DNA from: Spirochaetaceae bacterium
Lineage (GTDB): Bacteria; Spirochaetota; Spirochaetia; DSM-27196; SKKC01
Direction: 5' to 3'
NCBI GenBank assembly: GCA_003554375.1
Contig: PWGF01000115.1
Coordinates: 1-8,050, forward strand
DNA length: 8,050 bases
In this document: positions 1-5,385 of the stretch, in pieces
How the letters are laid out: each line of letters begins with the position of its first letter
Position numbering within the stretch: position 1 is the first letter of the stretch
Made by a program: the position numbers and the translations under genes
Notes under the pieces: model-generated
The model's input: only the letters and a program-made list of their open reading frames with translations
Told to the model about the DNA's origin: nothing
Database searches by the model: none

Positions 1-956
1 AGGCCGCTTTCCGGATGGTGCGGCACGGGGGCATATCCCACGTCGCCCGCGACATCCGGCGCCTGATCCGGGTCGTTTGCTTCGACGCCCATGTGGAACC
101 AGCCGAAGGTCATCGCCGCGTTTCCTTCATAGAACCACGGAATGTGGTCACCATAGTCGTATCCCAAGACGCCGTCCGGCTGGGTATCCTGGAGCGCGCG
201 GGCGTACTCAACTGCCTCGATAGCCTCCGGGCTGTCCAACGTGGCGTTGTAGTCCTCGTCGTAGTATTGACCGCCGAAGGTCCAGATCCACGGCATGATA
301 TGGAGGTTTCCGTAGGCGACACCGGTCTGCGGGTAGACGAACCCCACCATGTCGTCGCGTGTGAAGAACTCGGCCACGTCCAGGAACTCCTCGGTGGTAA
401 ACGGCTCTTCGATAGTCGGTACCCGAAGCTCGTAGCCGTACTCCTCCTCGAATGCCGCTTGCTCGTCCGGATCGGTGAAGAGATCCTCCCGGTAGAGCAT
501 GATGCTGGTATCGGCGAGATACGGAAATCCGTAGATCTCCTCGTGATCCTCATAGCGGTTGATGTTGATCCCCGCCGGCATGAAGTCGTCTTCATCGAAC
601 CCGTACTCGTCCATCAGCGGACGCAGGTCGAGAATGTGGCCCCCGTCGACCAGCTCGCCCAGGAAGCCCGGCGACGAGTACACGATGTCGTAGTACCCGG
701 AATCCGCGGCAAACTCGAGCATCATCCGGTCCCGCAGGGCATCGAACGCATGCTGCTCGATGTGAACCCTTATGCCGGTCTCCTCCTCATACTGCTCCGC
801 GAACGGAATCAGCGCATCGGAGATCCCGCGAGCCAAGAGCCCCATGGTAATCTCCTCTACCTCGGGCTCTTCGGCCTCACCCGCGCTGAAGGCCGGAGCC
901 GCGGCCATCAGAACGACGAGCAGGACCGGCAGGAGCGTCCTTACCTTACCACTCAT
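1..956 (-). CDS. ABC transporter extracellular solute-binding protein, family 1 (3' end cut by window edge)
   Basis: The first 318 codons of a periplasmic or surface carbohydrate-type solute-binding protein (SBP_bac_1/COG1653-like), which delivers its ligand to an ABC permease. Reading the minus strand from ATG 956 gives an uninterrupted frame to base 1. The start is fixed by AAGGAGGTG placed 7 bases upstream. Residues 1-25 form a Sec signal (K4, R6, then a hydrophobic core LLPVLLVVLMAAAPAFSA) with probable cleavage near FSA|GEA; there is no lipobox Cys. The mature part starts with an acidic stretch, then shows family features: ITMGLLARGISDALIPFAEQ, a YYDIVYSSPGFLGELVDGG segment, a proline-bounded hinge-like GFPYLADTSIMLYRED, and WIWTFGG / GNAAMTFGWFHMG aromatic ligand-cleft segments. 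It lies 47 bases downstream of the aldehyde dehydrogenase on the same strand, so co-transcription is likely; permease genes would be expected beyond the left edge. The ligand cannot be read from sequence; a sugar or polyol is the default inference. Confidence 0.93.
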   Translation of the reverse strand, partial: MSGKVRTLLPVLLVVLMAAAPAFSAGEAEEPEVEEITMGLLARGISDALIPFAEQYEEETGIRVHIEQHAFDALRDRMMLEFAADSGYYDIVYSSPGFLGELVDGGHILDLRPLMDEYGFDEDDFMPAGININRYEDHEEIYGFPYLADTSIMLYREDLFTDPDEQAAFEEEYGYELRVPTIEEPFTTEEFLDVAEFFTRDDMVGFVYPQTGVAYGNLHIMPWIWTFGGQYYDEDYNATLDSPEAIEAVEYARALQDTQPDGVLGYDYGDHIPWFYEGNAAMTFGWFHMGVEANDPDQAPDVAGDVGYAPVPHHPESG

Positions 957-977
957 AACAACACCTCCTTCGTGTTT

Positions 978-999
978 CTCCGAAAGATCCCTTTCGGAG
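978..999 (-). repeat. Intercistronic 9-bp perfect hairpin between aldehyde dehydrogenase and binding-protein genes
   Basis: CTCCGAAAG (978-986) and its exact reverse complement (991-999) flank a 4-base loop. On the transcribed minus strand the stem is followed by AAACACG and then directly by the ribosome-binding site of the binding-protein gene, with no U-tract. This argues against an intrinsic terminator. Hairpins in this position often act as mRNA-processing or 3'-protection elements that raise expression of the abundant binding protein relative to its operon partners; that role is inference. An operator is the alternative. Confidence 0.6.
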
Positions 1000-1003
1000 T
1001 TGG

Positions 1004-2473
1004 TTACGACTTGTCCGTTGAGTTGCCATAGATCGAGAGCGCTCCGTGGAGAATGATCGTCTTGAGCTCGGTCATCTCCAGAAGCGTTTCATGTATACTC
1101 TCGCGACCATGGCCACTCAGCTTTCGTCCCCCGAACGGAAGGTTCTCCAAGCGCATCGCGGAGGACCAATTGACGATGACGCCACCCGCCTCCAGGCGAT
1201 ATGCGACGTCCATGGCAGTGTTAATGTCATTGGTGAAGATCGCGCTCTGCAGTCCGTACTGGCTGTCGTTTGCCATCCGGACCGCTTCGTCAACCGTCTC
1301 GAACGGCACGACAGGGATTATCGGGCCGAATGCTTCCTCTCTTAGCATCTCGGAATCGGAAGCAACGCCGGCGAGGACCGTCGGCTGGAAAAAGGCGCCG
1401 TCCCGCGCGCCGCCGACCGTGACCGTGGCGCCGCGCTTCACCGCATCGGCTACGACTTGCTCGACCTCTTTCGCGGCCTCTTCATCGATAAGCGGCCCGA
1501 CGTCGGTATCCTCCGAAACCGGATTCCCCACTTTCAGTCTCTTAGTCTTCTCGGTAAGGATCTCGGTGAAACGTTCGGCCACGCTCGACTGAACATAGAC
1601 GCGCTTCACAGCACAGCAGATCTGGCCGTTTCCGCGTGCCAACCGGCCTGCGATAATCGACTCCGCGGCCTGATCCAGATCCGCATCCTCGCAGATTATG
1701 CAGGGATCGTTTCCGCCCAGCTCCAGATGTACCTGCTGTAGGTTTTCCGCTCCACGACGCGAAATGTCTATGCCCGCCTTTACGCTGCCGGTAACCGTGG
1801 TCAGATCCACATGCGCGCTCTCCGAAAGCGTTTGCCCCACGGTCCGGCCGCTCCCGGTCACCATCTGGTGTGCACCGCGCGGCAGACCTGCTTCCTCCAG
1901 CATTTCCCCAATCCGAAGCAGAGTTAAGGGACACGCAGCCGGCGGCTTCACCACCGCCGCGTTTCCTCCGGCCAGAGCAGCGGCAGCCTTGTGAGAATAG
2001 AGCTCAACCGGGTAGTTAAACGGTACGATGGCCGCCACCACGCCCACCGGTTCCCGGATCGTCATCGCGAAATCATTCTCCAACCCGGCGCCGGCGACGT
2101 TGTCCAACGGCGACGTACGGCCGAACAGCCGCTTTGCCTCTTCTCCGAAGCCGCGGAAGATGCGCGCAGCGGCTCCAACCTCTTCCCGGGTCTGTCGAAT
2201 CGGCTTCCCGTTTTCTCGCGCCAAGAGCTCCGCGAGCTCGGAGCACTCCGCCTCCATCCGCCCGGCGACCGAAATGAGGATCTCCGCTCTCTTGTGCGAC
2301 GGCAGCGTCCGCATTCGTTTCTTAGCTTCTCCCGCCGCCTGAATGGCCCGCTTGGTATCCTCGACGGTCGCCTCCGGGACCTTGTCTATTACTATGCCCG
2401 TGGCCGGCTCCAACACTTGTCTCTGCTCGCCGCTGCTGGACGAAACCCATTGACTATCGATCAGCATCTTCAC
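1004..2473 (-). CDS. NAD(P)-dependent aldehyde dehydrogenase (ALDH superfamily)
   Basis: A cytosolic enzyme oxidising an aldehyde to the carboxylate with NAD(P)+. About 489 residues, normal for the family. Visible landmarks, numbered from the GTG at 2473: PFNYPV with the oxyanion Asn153, cofactor-binding Lys176 in VVKPP, the general-base Glu251 in LELGGND, the nucleophile Cys286 in GQICC, and Glu380 in EEAFGPI. The PFGGRKLSGHGRE C-terminal motif is intact. LELGGND instead of LELGGK occurs in lactaldehyde, succinate-semialdehyde and non-phosphorylating glyceraldehyde-3-phosphate type members, so the substrate is open. Start choice: AGGAGG (2480-2485) sits 6 bases before GTG 2473 and 12 before ATG 2467; the resulting VKMLIDSQW matches the usual family N-terminus. 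GTG 2488 is also in frame but lies upstream of the ribosome site. The gene is divergent from an IclR regulator and precedes a solute-binding protein, suggesting a substrate-uptake and oxidation unit. Confidence 0.93.
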   Translation of the reverse strand: MKMLIDSQWVSSSSGEQRQVLEPATGIVIDKVPEATVEDTKRAIQAAGEAKKRMRTLPSHKRAEILISVAGRMEAECSELAELLARENGKPIRQTREEVGAAARIFRGFGEEAKRLFGRTSPLDNVAGAGLENDFAMTIREPVGVVAAIVPFNYPVELYSHKAAAALAGGNAAVVKPPAACPLTLLRIGEMLEEAGLPRGAHQMVTGSGRTVGQTLSESAHVDLTTVTGSVKAGIDISRRGAENLQQVHLELGGNDPCIICEDADLDQAAESIIAGRLARGNGQICCAVKRVYVQSSVAERFTEILTEKTKRLKVGNPVSEDTDVGPLIDEEAAKEVEQVVADAVKRGATVTVGGARDGAFFQPTVLAGVASDSEMLREEAFGPIIPVVPFETVDEAVRMANDSQYGLQSAIFTNDINTAMDVAYRLEAGGVIVNWSSAMRLENLPFGGRKLSGHGRESIHETLLEMTELKTIILHGALSIYGNSTDKS

Positions 2474-2535
2474 AAAGCACCTCCTCACCTGCGTGCCGCC
2501 AACCAGGTATCGCCTGTTTGATTCTCGCTGGTTTC

Positions 2536-2564
2536 AGCGTAGTACGGTATATGAAATCTGTCAA
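2536..2564 (-). promoter_or_regulatory. Candidate sigma70-type promoter of the aldehyde dehydrogenase unit
   Basis: On the minus strand a perfect TTGACA (2564-2559) is followed after 17 bases by TACGCT (2541-2536), a weak -10. Transcription would start near 2529, leaving a leader of about 56 bases before GTG 2473. The perfect -35 and correct spacing support it; the poor -10 suggests an activator or a wrongly assigned box. Confidence 0.45.
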
Positions 2565-2588
2565 CAAAAAATGTAACATCTTCAACAG
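2558..2588. promoter_or_regulatory. Candidate operator: TCAACA direct repeats 21 bp apart around an ATGTAACAT palindrome
   Basis: TCAACA occurs at 2561-2566 and 2582-2587, exactly 21 bases apart (two helical turns). Between them lies ATGTAACAT (2571-2579), a palindrome around its central A. The left copy overlaps the -35 box of the ALDH promoter, so a bound protein would touch RNA polymerase. Which regulator binds is inference; the divergent IclR protein is the obvious candidate. Confidence 0.4.
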
Positions 2589-2638
2589 AATCGCGGTATG
2601 CGGAACCAGACCCCAAGGGCAATTCGATTGATACAAAC

Positions 2639-2659
2639 AGTTTTCGATAGTCGAAAACT
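2639..2659. promoter_or_regulatory. Perfect 21-bp interrupted palindrome, candidate operator
   Basis: AGTTTTCGA (2639-2647) and its exact reverse complement (2651-2659) are separated by TAG. It sits near the middle of the divergent region, about 75 bases upstream of the ALDH -35 box and about 100 upstream of the regulator's -35 box. No T-run follows on either strand, so a binding site is more likely than a terminator. Arm length and spacing fit a dimeric helix-turn-helix protein such as an IclR regulator. Confidence 0.5.
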
Positions 2660-2761
2660 CCTGGGAAAGGGAGTGAGGCGGGGCCGGTTTCGCTCTCCGA
2701 GGCCCGCGGCCTCCGTGTTCCCCCCAGCTCCGACAATCTCCACCCGGTGCCACCATACTGT

Positions 2762-2790
2762 TTGCTACATATACCATGTTCGTGTATCAT
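2762..2790 (+). promoter_or_regulatory. Candidate sigma70-type promoter of the IclR-family gene
   Basis: TTGCTA (2762-2767), a 17-base spacer and TATCAT (2785-2790) make a good vegetative promoter 42 bases upstream of the GTG start. Local AT-richness contrasts with the GC-rich flanks. ACATAT (2767-2772) and ATATGT (2789-2794) form an inverted repeat across the spacer and -10, and TGTTACAT (2795-2802) overlaps the expected transcription start, both consistent with autoregulation. Confidence 0.55.
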
Positions 2791-2831
2791 ATGTTGTTAC
2801 ATCCTGAGGTTGTGGCCCGAGGGAGGTCGTC

Positions 2832-3608
2832 GTGAACTCGAGCAACAGAAGGCAGGGAGGCAGCACCACCGCCCTCAAAGCGTTCCGCGCGCTCGAGGCG
2901 GTAGCCGGCTCGCGGGAAAAAGTAACGGCCCGTTACGTCGGCGAGCAACTCGGAATCGACAAGGTATCGGCGTATCGAATGCTCGTCACGCTCGAGCAGG
3001 CAGGGTACGTCACCAGGGATGAAGCATCCAAGAAGTACGGACTCAGCTACAAAGTGATATCGTTGAGCCGGAACCTATTGGCTGAGAATGAAGTCTCCCG
3101 TATGGTCCAGGATTTCATGCGCGAAGTCTCGGCTGAGACCCTTGAGACGCTCCACTATTCGGTTCTGGATGGCTTCGAAGCAGTACTCGTCTACAGAGTC
3201 AAAGGGACTCAACTGGTCAACGTGGATTTCCAAATCGGAGATCGCTCGCCCTTGCACTGCACCGCAATCGGAAAGGCTATGTTGGCCTATCAGGATCAGG
3301 ACTTCTTCCGGAGGTTCATGGAGACGGAACCGCAACCAAGGACAGCCGAAACGCTGACCGACCCCGACGAGCTACACGCCGAGCTCGAGCGCATCCGCGC
3401 CCGCGGCTTCGCAATCGACGATAAGGAGTTCGCGGAGAATCTGCGGTGCGTTGCCGTACCGGTGTTTGGCGCAGGAGGCCACGTCACCAGCGGCCTAGCC
3501 ATCTCCGGCCCGGACTCGCGGTTCTCCCGGAGTTACCTTATGAAGCTCAAGGACCCGATGCTTCGCGCAGCGGAAGAGCTCTCGCGCCGGTTCGGCGGCA
3601 TCGATTGA
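2832..3608 (+). CDS. IclR-family transcriptional regulator
   Basis: A 258-residue dimeric or tetrameric DNA-binding regulator of catabolic genes. The N-terminal winged helix-turn-helix spans about residues 12-72 (TTALKAFRALEAV, then VTARYVGEQLGIDKVSAYRM as the HTH, then LEQAGYVTRDE as the wing). The C-terminal effector domain (about 85-255) shows the family signatures DRSPLHCTAIGKAMLA (137-152), the turn RARGFAIDDKEFAENLRCVAVPVF (189-212) with Cys206, and GLAISGPDSRFS (221-232). Length is typical. The GTG start is preceded by GGGAGG with a 5-base gap. Divergent placement from the aldehyde dehydrogenase and transporter genes, with palindromes between, suggests it regulates that unit and itself. 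The effector is probably a small carboxylate, aldehyde or sugar derivative that binds the C-terminal domain; its identity cannot be read from the sequence. Confidence 0.93.
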   Translation: MNSSNRRQGGSTTALKAFRALEAVAGSREKVTARYVGEQLGIDKVSAYRMLVTLEQAGYVTRDEASKKYGLSYKVISLSRNLLAENEVSRMVQDFMREVSAETLETLHYSVLDGFEAVLVYRVKGTQLVNVDFQIGDRSPLHCTAIGKAMLAYQDQDFFRRFMETEPQPRTAETLTDPDELHAELERIRARGFAIDDKEFAENLRCVAVPVFGAGGHVTSGLAISGPDSRFSRSYLMKLKDPMLRAAEELSRRFGGID

Positions 3609-3954
3609 GCTCTTCCCGGGGCTAAAGTCACCTCCGAATCCGTTCGCTTGACAAGTACCGAGCTTTCCCCAATGCTACGTTTCAGAGCTGGCTTTCGCTT
3701 CACGAATTACGAACCACCGCCATTTCAACGTGATGTCCGTGGCTTTTTTGGACATTTCCGCCAGATTAGTGAAGAGTAGCCCGCTTACAACAGCCCAGGA
3801 AGCGTGATCACGCTGAGCGCCGGACGCTTAAAGCGTAATCGCCGCCTTGGCTTCGAAGACCCGTACACGGGCTACGAGCTTGGCACGCAAACCCCGGGGC
3901 ATCGCCTATGCCCGGAAGTGGGAACAGAAGAACACCCAAGTGAAGGAGGTTGTT
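3609..3954 (+). other. Non-coding spacer and probable leader of the FMN-binding lipoprotein gene
   Basis: No convincing gene lies in these 346 bases. A perfect TTGACA (3648-3653) has only a poor -10 (AATGCT, 3671-3676) at 17-base spacing. ATGTCC/GGACAT (3733-3738 / 3750-3755) encloses a loop with six Ts, a possible but atypical terminator for the regulator gene. Two tandem palindromes follow (3801-3836), then a hairpin GGGCAT/ATGCCC (3897-3902 / 3908-3913). In-frame upstream extension of the next gene to TTG 3847 is possible but lacks a ribosome site. I do not recognise a known riboswitch class. Confidence 0.6.
3801..3836. promoter_or_regulatory. Two tandem AGCGT/ACGCT palindromes, candidate operator pair
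   Basis: AGCGTGATCACGCT (3801-3814) is a perfect 14-bp palindrome. ACGCTTAAAGCGT (3824-3836) is a second one around a central A. They share the AGCGT/ACGCT arms in opposite order, with centres about 22 bases apart, close to two helical turns. They lie about 120 bases upstream of the lipoprotein start. A cooperative repressor site or alternative RNA pairing are both possible. Confidence 0.45.
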
Positions 3955-5109
3955 ATGCAAAACGGAACGACGAGTTCCGGTCTAACCGCGGCGGCAGCCG
4001 TCGCGCTCATCGTGGTCGCCGGCATGCTCACCGCCTGCGGACCGGACGAAGACGAGGTCGTCTCCATCGAGGAGCACGAGGCGCTCCAACAAGAGCTGGC
4101 AGAGGCGCAGGAAACCGCCGAGGCCGCTAAGGAAACGCAGCCGCAGGATCTGCCATGGCCCTACGTGCAGCTGGATGTGGAGGAAGTGAGAAAGCTCGGG
4201 CATGAAGGGTATCACGTTGATTCATGCTCTTACGGTGCGTTCCACGCAATCGTCTACCCGCTACAGGAAGAGCTTGGCCATCCGTACGATCAGATTCCCA
4301 CGTACATGCTCCACTTCGGGCGCGGCGGCGTAGCCGGCTCCGGAAGCGCCTGTGGTGCGGTCGTGGGAGCCATGGCGGCCATCAATCTCATCGCAGGCGA
4401 GGACTACCGTCCGCTCGCCTCGGAGTTGGTGGAGTACTACGAAACCACGCCGTTTCCCACCCAGATCTCGAACGAGTACGCGGCGGGCGGCGAGTTTCTT
4501 GTAGACGACTATATCGACACACCGCAGGTACAGAGCACGGCCGGCACCATAAACTGCGATCCGTCGGTCGAGGCATGGCTGGCTGCTTCCGGATATGAGC
4601 GCGCGGACGCCGAGCGGAGCGAGCGATGCGGTCGTTTGACCGGAGACGTCGCCGCCAAGGCCGCCGAGATCCTCAACGCCTGGGCCGCCGCGGAGCTCAT
4701 CGACGTACCCGATCCCGCAAGCGAGTTCGCCCATATCTTCCCGGACGCCGAGTTCGAGCTCATCGAGGGCCACAGCCATCGCGTGCTGGAGGACGGAGAG
4801 GTCGTAGGATACGCAGCCATCGGCGCGGCTTCCGGATATGAAGACCTCATAATCATGGCCGTCGGAATTGACCTAGACGGCAACGTCCACGGGGCTCACG
4901 TTATCGAGCAGAACGAGACCCCCGATATCGGGGACGTCATCGTCGAAGGCGACTTCCTCGATCAGTTCCAAGGCTTGTCGGAAGAGGAGCTTCACCTGGT
5001 CGCCCACGACGGAGCGATCGACGCAGTCTCCGGAGCCACCGTCAGCTGCGAAGTCGCAACCGACATCGTCCGCGAGCAGGTCGGGACCTTGAGCGAGTAC
5101 CTGGACTAG
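3955..5109 (+). CDS. Lipoprotein fusing a split-Soret-like cysteine domain (C_GCAxxG_C_C type) to an FMN-binding domain
   Basis: A 384-residue predicted extracytoplasmic redox protein. ATG 3955 is chosen because GAAGGAGG lies 5 bases upstream. Residues 1-28 are a lipoprotein signal ending in LTAC (lipidated Cys28), followed by an acidic helical linker rich in E, A and Q (31-62). Residues about 68-245 resemble the N-terminal part of split-Soret cytochromes: GYHVDSCSYGAF (Cys91), GRGGVAGSGSACGAVVGA (Cys133), INCDPSVEAW (Cys201) and ERCGRLTGDVAAKAAEILN (Cys225). These cysteines may hold an Fe-S centre, as reported for the split-Soret family; that is inference here. No CXXCH haem motif exists. 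Residues about 283-378 form an FMN_bind domain: VGIDLDGNVHGAHVIEQNETPDIG, then DAVSGATVS, whose Thr362 is the expected site of covalent FMN attachment by ApbE, as in NqrC/RnfG. No ApbE or membrane partner is in the window. The domain assignment is firm for FMN_bind, good for the first domain. Confidence 0.85.
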   Translation: MQNGTTSSGLTAAAAVALIVVAGMLTACGPDEDEVVSIEEHEALQQELAEAQETAEAAKETQPQDLPWPYVQLDVEEVRKLGHEGYHVDSCSYGAFHAIVYPLQEELGHPYDQIPTYMLHFGRGGVAGSGSACGAVVGAMAAINLIAGEDYRPLASELVEYYETTPFPTQISNEYAAGGEFLVDDYIDTPQVQSTAGTINCDPSVEAWLAASGYERADAERSERCGRLTGDVAAKAAEILNAWAAAELIDVPDPASEFAHIFPDAEFELIEGHSHRVLEDGEVVGYAAIGAASGYEDLIIMAVGIDLDGNVHGAHVIEQNETPDIGDVIVEGDFLDQFQGLSEEELHLVAHDGAIDAVSGATVSCEVATDIVREQVGTLSEYLD

Positions 5110-5148
5110 CAGCCGCACCGGTTATGCTCAGAAGCAACCGCGAGACAG

Positions 5149-5173
5149 CCCCGCTTCGGAACACGAAGCGGGG
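5149..5173 (+). terminator. Strong 10-bp hairpin after the FMN lipoprotein gene, probable terminator
   Basis: CCCCGCTTCG (5149-5158) pairs perfectly with its reverse complement (5164-5173) around the loop GAACA, 39 bases after the stop codon. It is a very stable GC-rich stem, but TGACTCCC follows instead of a T-run. It may terminate without a U-tract or protect the transcript's 3' end. Confidence 0.55.
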
Positions 5174-5202
5174 TGACTCCCATCCCCGTCGCGCGCCGCC
5201 CG

Positions 5203-5230
5203 TTGTGCGGTATCGATAGTCTTATATATA
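5203..5230 (+). promoter_or_regulatory. Candidate promoter for the FGGY kinase gene
   Basis: TATATA (5225-5230) in a short AT-rich island is a good -10 box. The only -35 at fitting distance is TTGTGC (5203-5208) with a 16-base spacer. A start here would leave a leader of roughly 150 bases containing the tandem repeat at 5251-5281. A competing pair, TTGCAA (5325-5330) and TAGCCT (5347-5352), lies closer to the gene. Confidence 0.3.
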
Positions 5231-5250
5231 GCCCATACCATCGGCCCCTC

Positions 5251-5281
5251 ACAGCCCCACGGGCCCACAGCCCACGGGCCC
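5251..5281. repeat. Two-copy tandem repeat of 16 and 15 bases
   Basis: ACAGCCCCACGGGCCC (5251-5266) is followed immediately by ACAGCCCACGGGCCC (5267-5281), which differs only by one lost C. Each copy can fold through GCCC/GGGC. It falls between the AT-rich candidate promoter and the kinase gene. No function is recognised; slippage of a GC-rich unit or a paired binding site would both explain it. Confidence 0.6.
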
Positions 5282-5385
5282 TCAGGACCACGCTAAGGAT
5301 TCTCCGCCGGCTCCCGCCGTTCCGTTGCAACGCTTCTGAGATATGGTAGCCTAGGGGCACGCACTTCGGAGCGGAGGCAAGACTC

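Larger units (their letters stand above)
2474..2831. promoter_or_regulatory. Divergent regulatory region between aldehyde dehydrogenase and iclR-type genes
   Basis: This 358-base non-coding space holds the control signals of both divergent units. From left to right it contains the ALDH ribosome site, a minus-strand promoter, a repeated TCAACA motif flanking ATGTAACAT, a 21-bp palindrome, a GC-rich stretch (2660-2755), and an AT-rich plus-strand promoter for the regulator. ATGTAACA near the ALDH promoter recurs in inverted form (TGTTACAT, 2795-2802) just past the regulator's -10 box, as expected if one protein recognises both promoters. Translated frames that cross it are weak and start inside control elements, so no gene is called here. 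Confidence 0.75.

Noticed and set aside
15..1031. Long plus-strand open frame of 338 codons opposite the binding-protein gene
   Set aside because: The minus strand carries an intact signal peptide, ribosome site and binding-protein motifs; the plus frame is its low-complexity mirror (V/R/E-rich) with no recognisable domain.
1991..2521. Plus-strand open frame of 176 codons over the 5' end of the aldehyde dehydrogenase
   Set aside because: It is antisense to conserved ALDH motifs, lacks a ribosome site and has no domain signature.
3733..3755. ATGTCC/GGACAT hairpin with six Ts as an intrinsic terminator of the regulator gene
   Set aside because: The T-run is in the loop rather than after the stem, so it is described only within the spacer entry.
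3847..3954. N-terminal extension of the FMN lipoprotein to TTG 3847
   Set aside because: It would bury the signal peptide behind 36 basic residues and has no ribosome site, whereas ATG 3955 has one at ideal spacing.
3837..3954. tRNA or known riboswitch in the lipoprotein leader
   Set aside because: No cloverleaf with a T-loop consensus and no cobalamin, FMN, TPP or cyclic-di-GMP consensus could be matched by eye.
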